Shown: positions 56,041-64,000 of the stretch, one piece after another
Position numbering within the stretch: the first letter of the stretch is position 1
How the letters are laid out: each line of letters starts with the position of its first letter
Source of the DNA: Topomyia yanbarensis
Taxonomy: Eukaryota; Arthropoda; Insecta; Diptera; Culicidae
Direction of reading: 5' to 3'
Assembly: GCF_030247195.1 (NCBI RefSeq)
Contig: NC_080671.1
Span: forward strand, 88,348,370-88,412,369
DNA length: 64,000 nucleotides
Made by a program: the position numbers and the translations under genes
The notes under the pieces: generated by a model
What the model was told of the DNA's origin: nothing
The model's input: only the letters and a program-made list of their open reading frames with translations
Databases searched by the model: none

Positions 56041-57198
56041 AATAATATTTAATTAGCTTAATCAGCATGAGTTCAATGTTATCTTCATGTGATTATATTT
56101 TGAAATGTTGGTGGAATGGGTTTGAAAATGGAGGGAGTGGGGGGTTAGTAGAGTGGGAGTGGAGGATGCGTCAGAAATCCTTCATCTTATTTCGGATGAA
56201 GGAAATGCGGGCGTGAGGGTGGTCCAAGGGGAGGGGAGTGATGAAGGAGGGAGGTGTAAGGGCAAGACGGGGGAGGGGGGAGGTGCGGCGACGCAATACT
56301 CAACTGCATATTTTGCCTTCCATTTGAGACTTGGTTTGAGAAAATCGGTTCAGTCATCACCGAAGAACCGATGCGACTTTAATTGTGGAATATGCCCGGA
56401 ATTCCGGACTTCCGGAATCGTCGATAGTGGACAATATATTCAAAGAATGTTTGATTGGCAATCAGTGATCTAGATCTGCGATTAGATGTAATATGGTGAC
56501 CATTTCAATAGTTTTTAACCTCTACGAGGTATTACGATTGGACCGATTTATATGGGAAATTCCAGTGTATCCTTACTAACACCCCTGTAACTTCGGAAGC
56601 AAAAGTCAGAACCGAATTAAATTCAGCAGCAGTCAATGGTATTACTGTATCTTTCATTTGAAATCAAGTTTGTAAAAATCGGTAGAGAATTCGTTGGGGA
56701 ATTGGTGTGATATTAGCTTAGGAACTTAGCGAGTTCCCCTGGGGCGTCATGAACCGTCATAGGTGGCCAATGTGGTCAAAGCTGTTTTAATTGATCATTA
56801 GTGATCCAGACTCGCAAACTAGAGTAATGTTACATCAATTTTAATATGTTTTACATCATTTTAACATCATGGGGGTACCAGTTTATATGAGAATTTGCTG
56901 TGTGACCGCACTCTTCAACCCGTAACTCCGGAACCGGAAGTCATATCAACTTTTATCATATTCAATAGCAGCGTTATACCTTTCAGATGAAACTAAGTTT
57001 GCGAAAATCGGTTCAGCCATCTCTGAGACAATTGTGTGAGTTTAAATGACACACACATACACACACATACATACACACATACATACACACACAGACATTT
57101 TTCGATCTCGACGAACTGAATCGAATGGTGTATGACACTCGGCCCGTCGATTTTTACAGTGATTGCATAGCCTTTCTTTGTATGAGAAAGGCAAAAAG
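56041..57198 (+). repeat. Degenerate ACAC-family units, ending in copy 5
   Basis: Further diverged sub-units (CCATTTGAGACTTGGTTTGA near 56320, CTTTCATTTGAAATCAAGTT near 56650) are followed by a full unit at 56880-57198 with TATATGAGAATTTGCTGTGT, CCCGTAACTCCGGAACCGGA, a long ACACATAC core and TATGAGAAAGGC. A GGGAGGGG-rich stretch lies at 56125-56285. The 106-codon frame there is repeat sequence. Confidence 0.75.
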
Positions 57199-58190
57199 GT
57201 TGGATACACTCAAAATCTTGATTTATGGCAAAAAAACGATTTTTCGAAACCTTCGGTACAAATTTTTTTTGCGTGATCATTTTTCAGCCGATTTTAATTT
57301 TTTTGAGTGTTTTGAAAAGGAGAAGACATTTCCTTTCCAACAATATGCTATGTTTTTTTGTTAAAGGTACTATGCGGTTTTGGGACAACAATATGAAATT
57401 TACCATTATTTTACTATTTTTTCAATAAAAATATAACGGTTGCTTAACATTTTTATTATGAAACGTCTTTGTTCTAATAAAAATTTAAGAAGAGCATTTA
57501 AATTCGCGCATCCAATGATTTACTTTCGGTCAAAATCGGTTGAAAAATGGCTGCGTTATTAATTTTTCCAAATTAGAATCCAACCTGCTCGCATAAACTC
57601 CTAAGGGGTTAGTGGGGTATTGTCTCGCACCATAAGATGCTATAATTATACCTTCCGTTATTTTATCCAATTTCATGTTTAAAATTCACACACATACTTT
57701 TGAATGTAACGTAATCGAGCAAAAAAAAATCATTTTTTTTTTTTTCAAAATTTTATATGAGACCGTCCCCTTAAAAATTCATGCGAGCAGGTTTCTAATT
57801 TGGAAAAAATTGATAACTCTGCCATTTTTCAACCAATTTTGATCATAAATTGGTCGTTGGATACGGAATTAAATCTTCTCCTTAAATTTTTATTAAAACA
57901 AAGACGCTTTCTAATAAAAATGTCGAGTAATTTTCAGATTTTTAATGAAAAAATGGTAAAATAATGGTAATTTTCATATTATTGTACCAAAACCGCATAG
58001 TACTTTTAACAATAGAACAAAGCATAGCATATCGTTCGAAAGGTAATTTTTTCTTCTTTCCAAAACACCCAAAAAAATTAAAATCGGTTGAAAAATGACC
58101 GCGTAAAATTTTTTTAGTTCCAAAAGTTCCGAAAAATCGTTATTTTGCTGTAAATCAAGATTTTCAGGGTATATTAAATTGATCAAACAT
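57199..58190. repeat. One-kb foldback, arms about 400 bp
   Basis: The left arm (57199-57600) and right arm (about 57775-58190) are reverse complements with moderate divergence. Shared landmarks are ACTCAAAATCTTGATTTA / TAAATCAAGATTTTCAGGGT, TACTATGCGGTTTTGG / CCAAAACCGCATAGTA, AAATTAGAATCCAACCTGCT versus AGCAGGTTTCTAATTT, and CTCGCAT / ATGCGAG. The loop is about 175 nt. A partial relative starts at 40206. Confidence 0.85.
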
Positions 58191-58494
58191 GGTTTCGTGT
58201 TGTATTTGACCAGACCTACAACCTTTACTATAGCACTTTAAAAGTACATAAGATTATTTTTATTTTGTAGCACCGTGTAAGGAAATAAATGGTAATTGTA
58301 GAGAGCGACTAAATAAAGACAAACTGTTGAACTCGCCTGATTTTACCGTGATGCCAGTTTATTTAAAATAATTAGCAGTTAATGTTAACTTTGTTCTATT
58401 ATTGCGATTTCTTAAACATCTTAGCAAATCAAGTTAATGTTAAGAAATTGAAAAGTTTATGTATCTCCTAATTTTGATTTTCCACTGTTCCATT
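58191..58494. other. No gene recognised
   Basis: AT-rich spacer between the foldback and the next MITE. Confidence 0.5.
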
Positions 58495-58502
58495 GTTGGC
58501 AC

Positions 58503-59132
58503 CTAAGACAAGACGTGACAATCGGCTTCATATTTTTCCTACAACATTCCTCTTTTCCCACATTTTCACCCTACCGAAACCCTCTAAGAACGGTTGGTTT
58601 CAAAATCGTCCAATGAATGACGTTCGTTGGACCAATTTGGACAACGCCCTAATAACCGTTCAACAAACGTCCATCGTTGGACCCGTGTTGAACGATTTTG
58701 AAACAATTTTTTGGACGTCTCAGTGGGAATCTTCCGAACAGTGTTGCTATTTTTATTAATGAAAATGGAGTCTTGTTAATTTATTTTATCCTCGAAATAT
58801 TTTATATCTTGAATCCACTATATTGATGAAGGTCACCGTTTTTCATGTAATGGGTGTTAAGTAAGGTTTGATGAAGCCACTATCTGAAAAATTTTAGATT
58901 ATGGTGTGGTTTTTGTCTTATTTTTGTTAATGTTAATCAACCACGTATACGGTAAATGCATGATAAATACTTGTTTCACTTTGCCGCACAATTTCTGTTC
59001 GATTTAGTCATTTTTACTTTTTTTCAACGGTAATAATTTTATTTGTCAAAAGTAAACACTGCTTAACATCATTTCGCTATCACATAAAATTGGAACAAAA
59101 ACGCTCCCCCTGATTGTCACGTCTTGTCTTAG
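58503..59132. mobile_element. MITE with perfect 21-bp TIRs and 8-bp TSD
   Basis: The terminal inverted repeats (starting CTAAGACAAGACGTGACAAT, 58503-58523, mirrored at 59112-59132) are perfect over 21 bases. Both ends are flanked by GTTGGCAC (58495-58502 and 59133-59140). The interior holds a palindromic zone of GTTGGACCAATTTGG / TCGTTGGACCCGTGTTGAAC type at about 58590-58720. There is no transposase. The 8-bp duplication fits hAT or P-type elements. The ends do not start CAG, so the superfamily is open. Confidence 0.9.
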
Positions 59133-59692
59133 GTTGGCACTATTTACTACGGGTAAGGATGTTCATGAAATTAGAGCTTGAGCTTGTGCGACCACCCCTG
59201 GCTGCTACTCCCTTATCGATCGGGACTAGCTGAAGTTGCACAGGGAATCAGTAGATAATTATGCTTGGGAGTAGCGAAACATCTTTCAATGTGCAACTCC
59301 TGGTAAACCTAAAGTGTTTTTGATCAATACCGGCGCCGGCCAGGCCCGAACGTAGATCGCGGAAGGAAAAGGAAGGAATGGTTAGTCCGATACTTGCTTT
59401 TGCTAGAGGCCGTATATACTACTGCGCACTCCACGAATATCACGGGAGGAGGATATTTTTGTTAGTAAGAGTATAGAAGTTGGATCTACTTCTTCTTTAC
59501 CAACGCCATTGAGGCGATTCCACCACCTTGACTAGATATCGATCCACCAATTTCATGGACCGGGGTCCAACGGCTTTACTTCCCTTCCGAAGGAAGACGT
59601 GACTACAGATTTTTTCACCTCAACGACCTCGGCTGGAATTGAACCCAGGCCAACTGGAATGAGTGGCGGTCACGCTTACCACTCAACCGCCG

Positions 59693-59731
59693 CACAGTGA
59701 TCACCTTCCATGCAAAAGTCGGACAAAACCT
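59693..59731 (+). promoter_or_regulatory. 23-spacer recombination-signal-like end
   Basis: Heptamer CACAGTG (59693-59699), a 23-nt spacer (59700-59722), then nonamer ACAAAACCT (59723-59731). The heptamer is identical to the vertebrate RSS consensus. The nonamer matches ACAAAAACC at 7 of 9 positions without gaps. This is presumed to be the transposase binding and cleavage site. Confidence 0.8.
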
Positions 59732-60530
59732 CAAAAGTGGCCCGTATTTGATGAAAACCTAACATTGAATAATTTTGTGACGCTGAATTCATATTTCATG
59801 TTTATTTTTCTGTTTTTTTAAATCCTCAAAATTTTGGCGCTTAGGGTGGTTCGAAAATTCAACATTTACGAATATAAAGTGCACTATTTGCTAAAATTCA
59901 TTTTAAAAAAATTAGGCGCGGTGAATTTTTTAGCAGAATACGCATTTCTTCAACTGTTGATAATGATATGACACATCTATAAATTATATTGCGAACCCTG
60001 GGTAGTCAAAGGCTTCCATGCGTCTCCTTCAGACGTATCATGAAAAATCACCTTTTTTAATACCTCGGGGCAGAAAGAGGCAAAACATGATACTCATTTT
60101 CGGAAAGTACACTAATTTTCAAGTATAATGAACAACCAGCGATCTTTCCGAACCGTTTCAAAAAAAAGTACAGTCATTTTGAACATTATAACTTTAAACT
60201 ATTGCTCGATTTATTATTTGTTTTTCATGTCTGAGCGAGAAGAAAGGCTTGTATCGACTAAATCGAATGGCAGCTATAAGTCCAGCGAATAACCTTTCAA
60301 ATGAAATCAGTTTGACCCCAATCGGAATCTTAACTAAAAAGATATATTCATTTGAATAATTTAGGTTTGAAAAGAGTTTTCCTTAGAATTCATCATCTAT
60401 TTCACCTTTGAAGTTCTGTAAAAAAATTGAACTCTCGTCTTCGGTACTTAATATTTTGAGAAGACACTATTCAACCTGTTAAGAAATAGAGAAAAATGTT
60501 AAATCACGAAAAATCTAAAATAAAATTTTG

Positions 60531-60558
60531 AGGTTTTGTCCGGCTAGGCGACACTGTG
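60531..60558 (-). promoter_or_regulatory. 12-spacer recombination-signal-like end
   Basis: Read inward on the minus strand: heptamer CACAGTG (60552-60558), a 12-nt spacer (60540-60551), then nonamer ACAAAACCT (60531-60539). It is the same nonamer as the left end, but with the spacer shorter by 11 nt, about one helical turn. Confidence 0.8.
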
Positions 60559-60594
60559 CGCCGGCGCCGTCATAGGGATGTTCATGAAATTAGA

Positions 60595-61309
60595 TGATAC
60601 AATGTATACGGTATCTGAATCCAGTAAAAGGAATCGAGAGTCTTCAGCATTCTTTATGCAAAAACCGTGGCCTGCACGCGATTCCCATGATTTTGTTTTT
60701 AAGTGGGAGTTAGGGTTCGTAATACCGACCCTTTTTGGCGAGAACCGGTACCACGGTACTGACGCCCTCAGTACCGGTAGTACCGGTAAAATACCGGTAC
60801 TCGAATATTTTCTTAAAAAATGCGAAAAATACTCCATTGTGAAAATAAACGTTCAAAATCTGGATTTTATTGATCTACTTCTGTATGCACAGTGGCCTAA
60901 TACAACAAGTTGGTTTATCTGCCTTGCATTCGTAAATCAGACTGCCCATTTCGCAACCAGCAAATCACAAATCGCTCCATTCGAAACGATATCTGTCAAA
61001 TCCAAAATTTCTAGGTACGAAATCGGTGTTCGTTCTTCTGTAGATAAATATTAAACAGTAAATCGAATACAGATGTAACTAAAGCCGCAAACTGATTCTG
61101 TCGGCACACTGTGAATAAGGGGCACTAATCTGAGCTTCGCTTATGAAATATTTCCTGAAAAATCAGTTATTTTTCGCTTGTTGTAGGTACCCTGAAATAA
61201 AATTCAAGATCATTCTATAGTTTTGGAATATTATTATTTCGGTACAAGGGGAGTTACTGCTAACTTATAAAGCCATCTTGCTGGTCGATATTTTGAAACA
61301 GGCGCTTAT
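60595..61309. other. No gene recognised; CCGGTA-rich palindromic patch
   Basis: At about 60733-60800 the motif ACCGGTAC / GGTACC recurs five or more times, producing nested palindromes (ACCGGTACCACGGTACTGAC, TACCGGTAGTACCGGTAAAA). Such patches occur at ends of some hAT-like elements, but no matching partner end was found here. The 158-codon plus frame crossing it has no recognisable domain. Confidence 0.5.
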
Positions 61310-62755
61310 ATTAAAAGGTTTCACTTGGCGCAAAATAGGTCTCCATTAAAGTATACTGAGTGGTAGTGATATTTTCCAGTTCGTAAGTTGAAGACCCTTT
61401 GCCTTTGCGGAAACCAAATTGTTTTTTTAACAGTAATTGTCGAGGTGAAACAAGATCATTTTCTCGAACAACTTTTGGATACAGGACAGCATCGCAATCG
61501 GTCGATACGAGTTGTGGTCGGAGGCTGGTTTTCCTGGTTTTTTGGATGGCCTTCACTTGTCTCCAGTCATAAGGGACAATATTACCCTCAAGAAACTTAT
61601 TAAATCAAGTCAACAAGCGTCTCTTGGCAGATTCTGTAACAAGTTAAGTTTGACTCTGTCTGGCCCTGGGGCTTTATTGTTACATGAAAAGAGAGCAAGT
61701 GAGAACTCCACCATCGAAAACGGTGTTTCGTTCGCGTTATCGTGAGGGGACGCGGCGCGGTAGATCTTCCATGCCTGGGCAGAATCCGGACAAACCTTCT
61801 TGGCAAAATCAAATATCCAACAGTTTGATATTCCACGTTCTCGTTAGTATTGTTTCGGTTTCGTAAGCGCCGGGCCGTACCCCAAAGAGTGCACATCGAT
61901 TTTTCTCTCGTTAGCCCGTCGACGAACCGGTGCCAGTAGCTACGTTTTTTGGCTTTCATCAAACTCTTCATGTGCGTTTCCACCATCGCGCACTGTCGGT
62001 AGCTAACTGGCAGCCCGTCGTCCCGGAAGGTCTGGAGGACGCCCGCGAGAATTCGCGTCTGGTACGCGTTTAGTCTGAGCTTGAATCGCGGTATCGAGAA
62101 TCAAGCCTGCCAGGAATCCGTACTCTTCCTCCAGAGGAAGCTCTTAAGTGCATTCGATTTTGTCGGATATCGCGGACGCGTAGCTCTTCCAATCAAGCTC
62201 GTGGGGTCATACGAAAAATTGATTGTATTCGGTGACCCTGAACCGTTAGCAATATTAATTACGATTGGCAGATGTCGCTGCCGTGGAGATCAGAGACTAC
62301 CTTCCACATGCTATCTAACCGCAGCGATGTCGAGCAAAGGGACAGGTCTAAGGTGCTCGGACGCGCTGGAAGGGCAGAACCCGTGTTCAAAATGGTCATA
62401 CTGAAGTTGTCGCAAAGCTCATGAATTGAGGTAGATCGATTATCGTCATGAGGGCAACCTCATGCCGTACCGTGGGAGTTGAAGTCACCTAAAACCAGCC
62501 TCGGTGCGGGGAGGAGTTCCGCAATATCGCAAAGCCGTCGGTGGCTAACTGAGAGATGTAGGTGAAGGCAATGCAAAGGTTTTTTGCCTTTAATTCTGGT
62601 TTGACAAGTGCCAACTTCAATGCCTGGTATCGAGGGGAGGTCGATTCGATTGAAAGAATAGAATCGCGGTTGGATACCACCAGTCCTAAATAAGGTATTG
62701 GCACTTAAGTCAAAAACCAAAAATTGAATTATTAGAAAGTCCTTGAGTTCTTCGA
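61310..62755 (-). pseudogene. I-clade-like LINE ORF2 remnant: endonuclease and N-terminal RT
   Basis: Minus strand, several frame shifts. Endonuclease pieces in order: ANTLFRTGG, ALKLALVKPELKAKNLCIAF, LLPAPRLVLGDFNSHGTA (the GDFN-H active-site motif), then HLPIVINIANGSGSPNTINF (SDHLPI-like). Next come the linker MKSLMKAKKRSYWHRFVDGL and WGTARRLRNR, the RT start NKAPGPDRVKLNLLQ with YDWRQVK, and KKQFGFRKGKGSS (motif QFGFR-G-S) before the end near 61310. It is truncated at both ends: no ORF1, no YADD core, no RNase H. The APE endonuclease nicks target DNA in functional relatives. Confidence 0.78.
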
Positions 62756-63130
62756 TCAGATATTGCGCTCGGTGGCGATAATACGCTGATAGTGTCGCGT
62801 AACAACCTCCCCAGCACCCGGTACGGGTGTGGTGGTGGGCCCGCTGAACGATGATAGATGGCCTGATATGTTGAGGTTGATAAAGGGCCACGGAAGAACC
62901 TCCCTAGCACCCGGTCCGGGTGTGTTGGAGGGCCCGCTGAGCAATGGTGGTACATGTGTTCGCAGGTTGTGGTTGAAAGGGCCGTGGAAGAACTTCCCCG
63001 GGTATGGCGGAGGGCCCGCTGAAAGATAGTAGATGGCCTAGTTTGTTGTGGCTGATAGAGGGCCACGAGAGAGCCTCCTCAGCGCCTGTTCGGAGTTAGG
63101 CGGACGGCCCGCTATGTGGTGGTGGTTGGT
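62756..63130 (-). repeat. 80-95 bp tandem repeats between LINE parts
   Basis: About four units share AACCTCC-AGC-CCGG, GAGGGCCCGCTGA and GGGCCACG(GA) (starts near 62805, 62893, 62986 and 63069). In the minus direction they follow directly after the LINE stop near 63165, so they are probably its 3' UTR. The proline-, threonine- and serine-rich frames across them arise from the repeat. Confidence 0.75.
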
Positions 63131-63164
63131 AGGGTGTTTGAGGCCAGTATGCTGTCGGTCCACT

Positions 63165-63996
63165 TTAGATAGCTTCAAAAATATTGGCATCCTTAAAGAA
63201 TGCGAGTAGTGTCTCTTCCTGTGCTGAGTTGTTCGATAGTGTGTCTCGAATCGAGGAGGGCAGGTTATGGAGTCGCCGCAGGTCTTCCGGTTCCCGGCAG
63301 TTTATGAGTAGGTGCTCTACTATGCTTCTTGTATTACAGGTCGGGCACATTGGGGAATTTACGCGGGTGATGGTGTAGGTGATCTTCGTGTGTCCTACCC
63401 GTCGGCGCGACAGTTCTCTTTGTTCCCTCCGGTTTTCGCGGTCTGTCCACTTCGCGAGATCTTTTTTAACATTCTGTGGGTAGCCTCGTAGTCTCCTTCA
63501 GTGGGCGATAAAGTGCTTGGAGCCTTTGGCCTTGAATTCCCTGATAACATCAGACGATAGGAACTCTTTGGAAAACAGAGCGCGTGAATGGCGGCCGAAT
63601 TGAGCCCAACGCGGTCGTTACCGCGAATTCCACTGTGCCCGGGAACCCAGCATATGGTAGTAAACGGGGGTCGCAGGATTGCTCTATGGCTTGAACGTAG
63701 GTGTGCTTGGACTCTCCCGATTCCAGTGCTTTGATGACAGAGAGGGAATCGGAGAAAATCACAGCCGGAGTATCTTCAGGTTTCTTGATGATGGCAATGG
63801 CGATGGCGGCTGCTACTGCGGAGAAAACTGAGCAAACAGAGGGTAGACGACGGGCGAGGCCCTGTCCAATTCCGCTCACACCCACTGGGGCCACTGTAAA
63901 TATAATAATATGGTCAGGGACTGTGATTATAAAAGAAAGTAAGACAGAAAGATGAGCGACCGCAAATAAAATTCGCAAGAAGAGAAAATGCTTCAT
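63165..63996 (-). pseudogene. I-clade-like LINE ORF2 C-terminus: RNase H and zinc knuckle
   Basis: Minus strand, entering from beyond the right edge. RNase H region: RRLPSVCSVFSAVAAAIAIA, then TPAVIFSDSLSVIKALESGE with the catalytic Asp in FSDS. Related elements usually have Glu where this copy has Val in FSAVAAA, so the active site looks lost. Frame shifts follow near 63600. The final frame gives RELSRRRVGHTKITYTITRV, then CPTCNTRSIVEHLLINC (C-x2-C-x7-H-x4-C), ending FFKDANIFEAI and a stop at 63165. Distinct from the RT at 44.3 kb, which lacks RNase H. Confidence 0.8.
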
Positions 63997-64000
63997 AACA

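Larger units (their letters stand above)
59693..60558. mobile_element. Transib-like non-autonomous transposon with 12/23 RSS-like ends
   Basis: Both ends are CACAGTG read inward, flanked by the exact 5-bp duplication CGCCG (59688-59692 and 60559-60563). The inner termini share GGACAAAACCTCAAAA. Transib transposases and RAG1 are related. Transib elements are known for CACWRTG-like ends and GC-rich 5-bp duplications. The 866-bp interior is AT-rich with no frame resembling a transposase, so mobility would depend on an enzyme supplied elsewhere. It lies inside the tRNA-headed retroposon, so it inserted after it. Superfamily assignment rests on end structure and target only. Confidence 0.85.
59176..60575 (-). 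mobile_element. tRNA-headed retroposon with 19-bp TSD, split by the Transib-like element
   Basis: Exact 19-bp duplications GGATGTTCATGAAATTAGA lie at 59157-59175 and 60576-60594. Removing the inserted 866-bp element and its 5-bp duplication leaves about 529 bp. On the minus strand it starts near GACGGCGCCGGCGGTTGAGT and has a B-box GGTTCAATTCC (about 59637-59647). It continues through a non-tRNA body (TAGTCAAGGTGGTGGAATCG, GTATCGGACTAACCATTCCT) and ends in a short AAGCTC duplication. A related internal piece is at 48195-48375. Confidence 0.85.

Noticed and set aside
59630..59692. Possible tRNA gene on the minus strand
   Set aside because: It is the tRNA-like head of a retroposon with 19-bp duplications.
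60578..61054. 158-codon plus frame
   Set aside because: Starts in the retroposon target duplication and crosses the ACCGGTA palindromes; no domain.
61095..61115. CACTGTG near 61105 as a further RSS-like site
   Set aside because: No ACAAAACCT-like nonamer at either spacer distance and no partner end.
1..64000. CRISPR array, operon or bacterial features
   Set aside because: No direct-repeat/spacer pattern and no prokaryotic gene organisation; the window is eukaryotic.

Overview
This window looks like repeat-rich, intergenic or intronic DNA from a dipteran, most likely a mosquito (Culicidae). The reasons are the AT-rich composition, the density of short inverted-repeat elements and tRNA-derived SINEs, I-clade/jockey-type LINE fragments, and several copies of a dispersed repeat with an ACAC-rich core followed by CGGCCCTCCGGGCC, which I associate with mosquito genomes from memory. 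Genus cannot be resolved. No complete host protein-coding gene could be supported. Almost every long open frame is a by-product of low-complexity A- or T-rich DNA.

Layout. 1-1040: two abutting 7-bp satellites, (CCAAAAA)n then (ACGAACT)n. 1041-9.5 kb: unannotated DNA, a degenerate CGTGAA/TTCACG repeat field, and a diverged ~300-390 bp tandem array (4.66-6.2 kb). 10.5-15.9 kb: a piggyBac-like MITE with TTAA sites, an A-rich block, a repeat bracketed by 41-bp direct repeats, and a broken LINE RNase H. 16.2-20.2 kb: comparatively unique DNA that may hold a host 5' exon or promoter. 21.1-24.7 kb: a TA-flanked inverted-repeat element and a 1.9-kb hAT-type element with an 8-bp target duplication. 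25-31 kb: A-rich blocks and unique DNA. 31.0-33.9 kb: a complete 1.2-kb LINE-type element that carries only ORF1, with promoter motifs, a 3' hairpin and a 13-bp target duplication, set among SINEs and a degenerate minisatellite. 34.3-43.9 kb: another A-rich block, a MITE with a TAA duplication, hairpins and a 2-kb foldback. 44.2-45.9 kb: a 5'-truncated LINE with a 501-codon reverse-transcriptase frame. 46-58 kb: T-rich blocks, a second piggyBac-like MITE copy, a broken LINE ORF1, an intact tRNA-derived SINE, a cluster of the ACAC-rich repeat and a 1-kb foldback. 58.5-60.6 kb: an 8-bp-TSD MITE, then a nest in which a Transib-like element sits inside a tRNA-derived retroposon. 61.3-64.0 kb: broken I-clade LINE copies with a tandem-repeat region between them.

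The strongest finding is the 866-bp element at 59693-60558. Both ends begin with CACAGTG. At one end a 23-nt spacer and at the other a 12-nt spacer separates this heptamer from the same nonamer, ACAAAACCT, and the element is flanked by the 5-bp duplication CGCCG. This is the heptamer-spacer-nonamer layout of the 12/23 recombination signals used by RAG recombinase, with a GC-rich 5-bp target duplication of the type associated with Transib. It has no transposase, so it would have to be mobilised in trans. The ORF1-only retrotransposon at 31785-33001 is the second item most worth pursuing.
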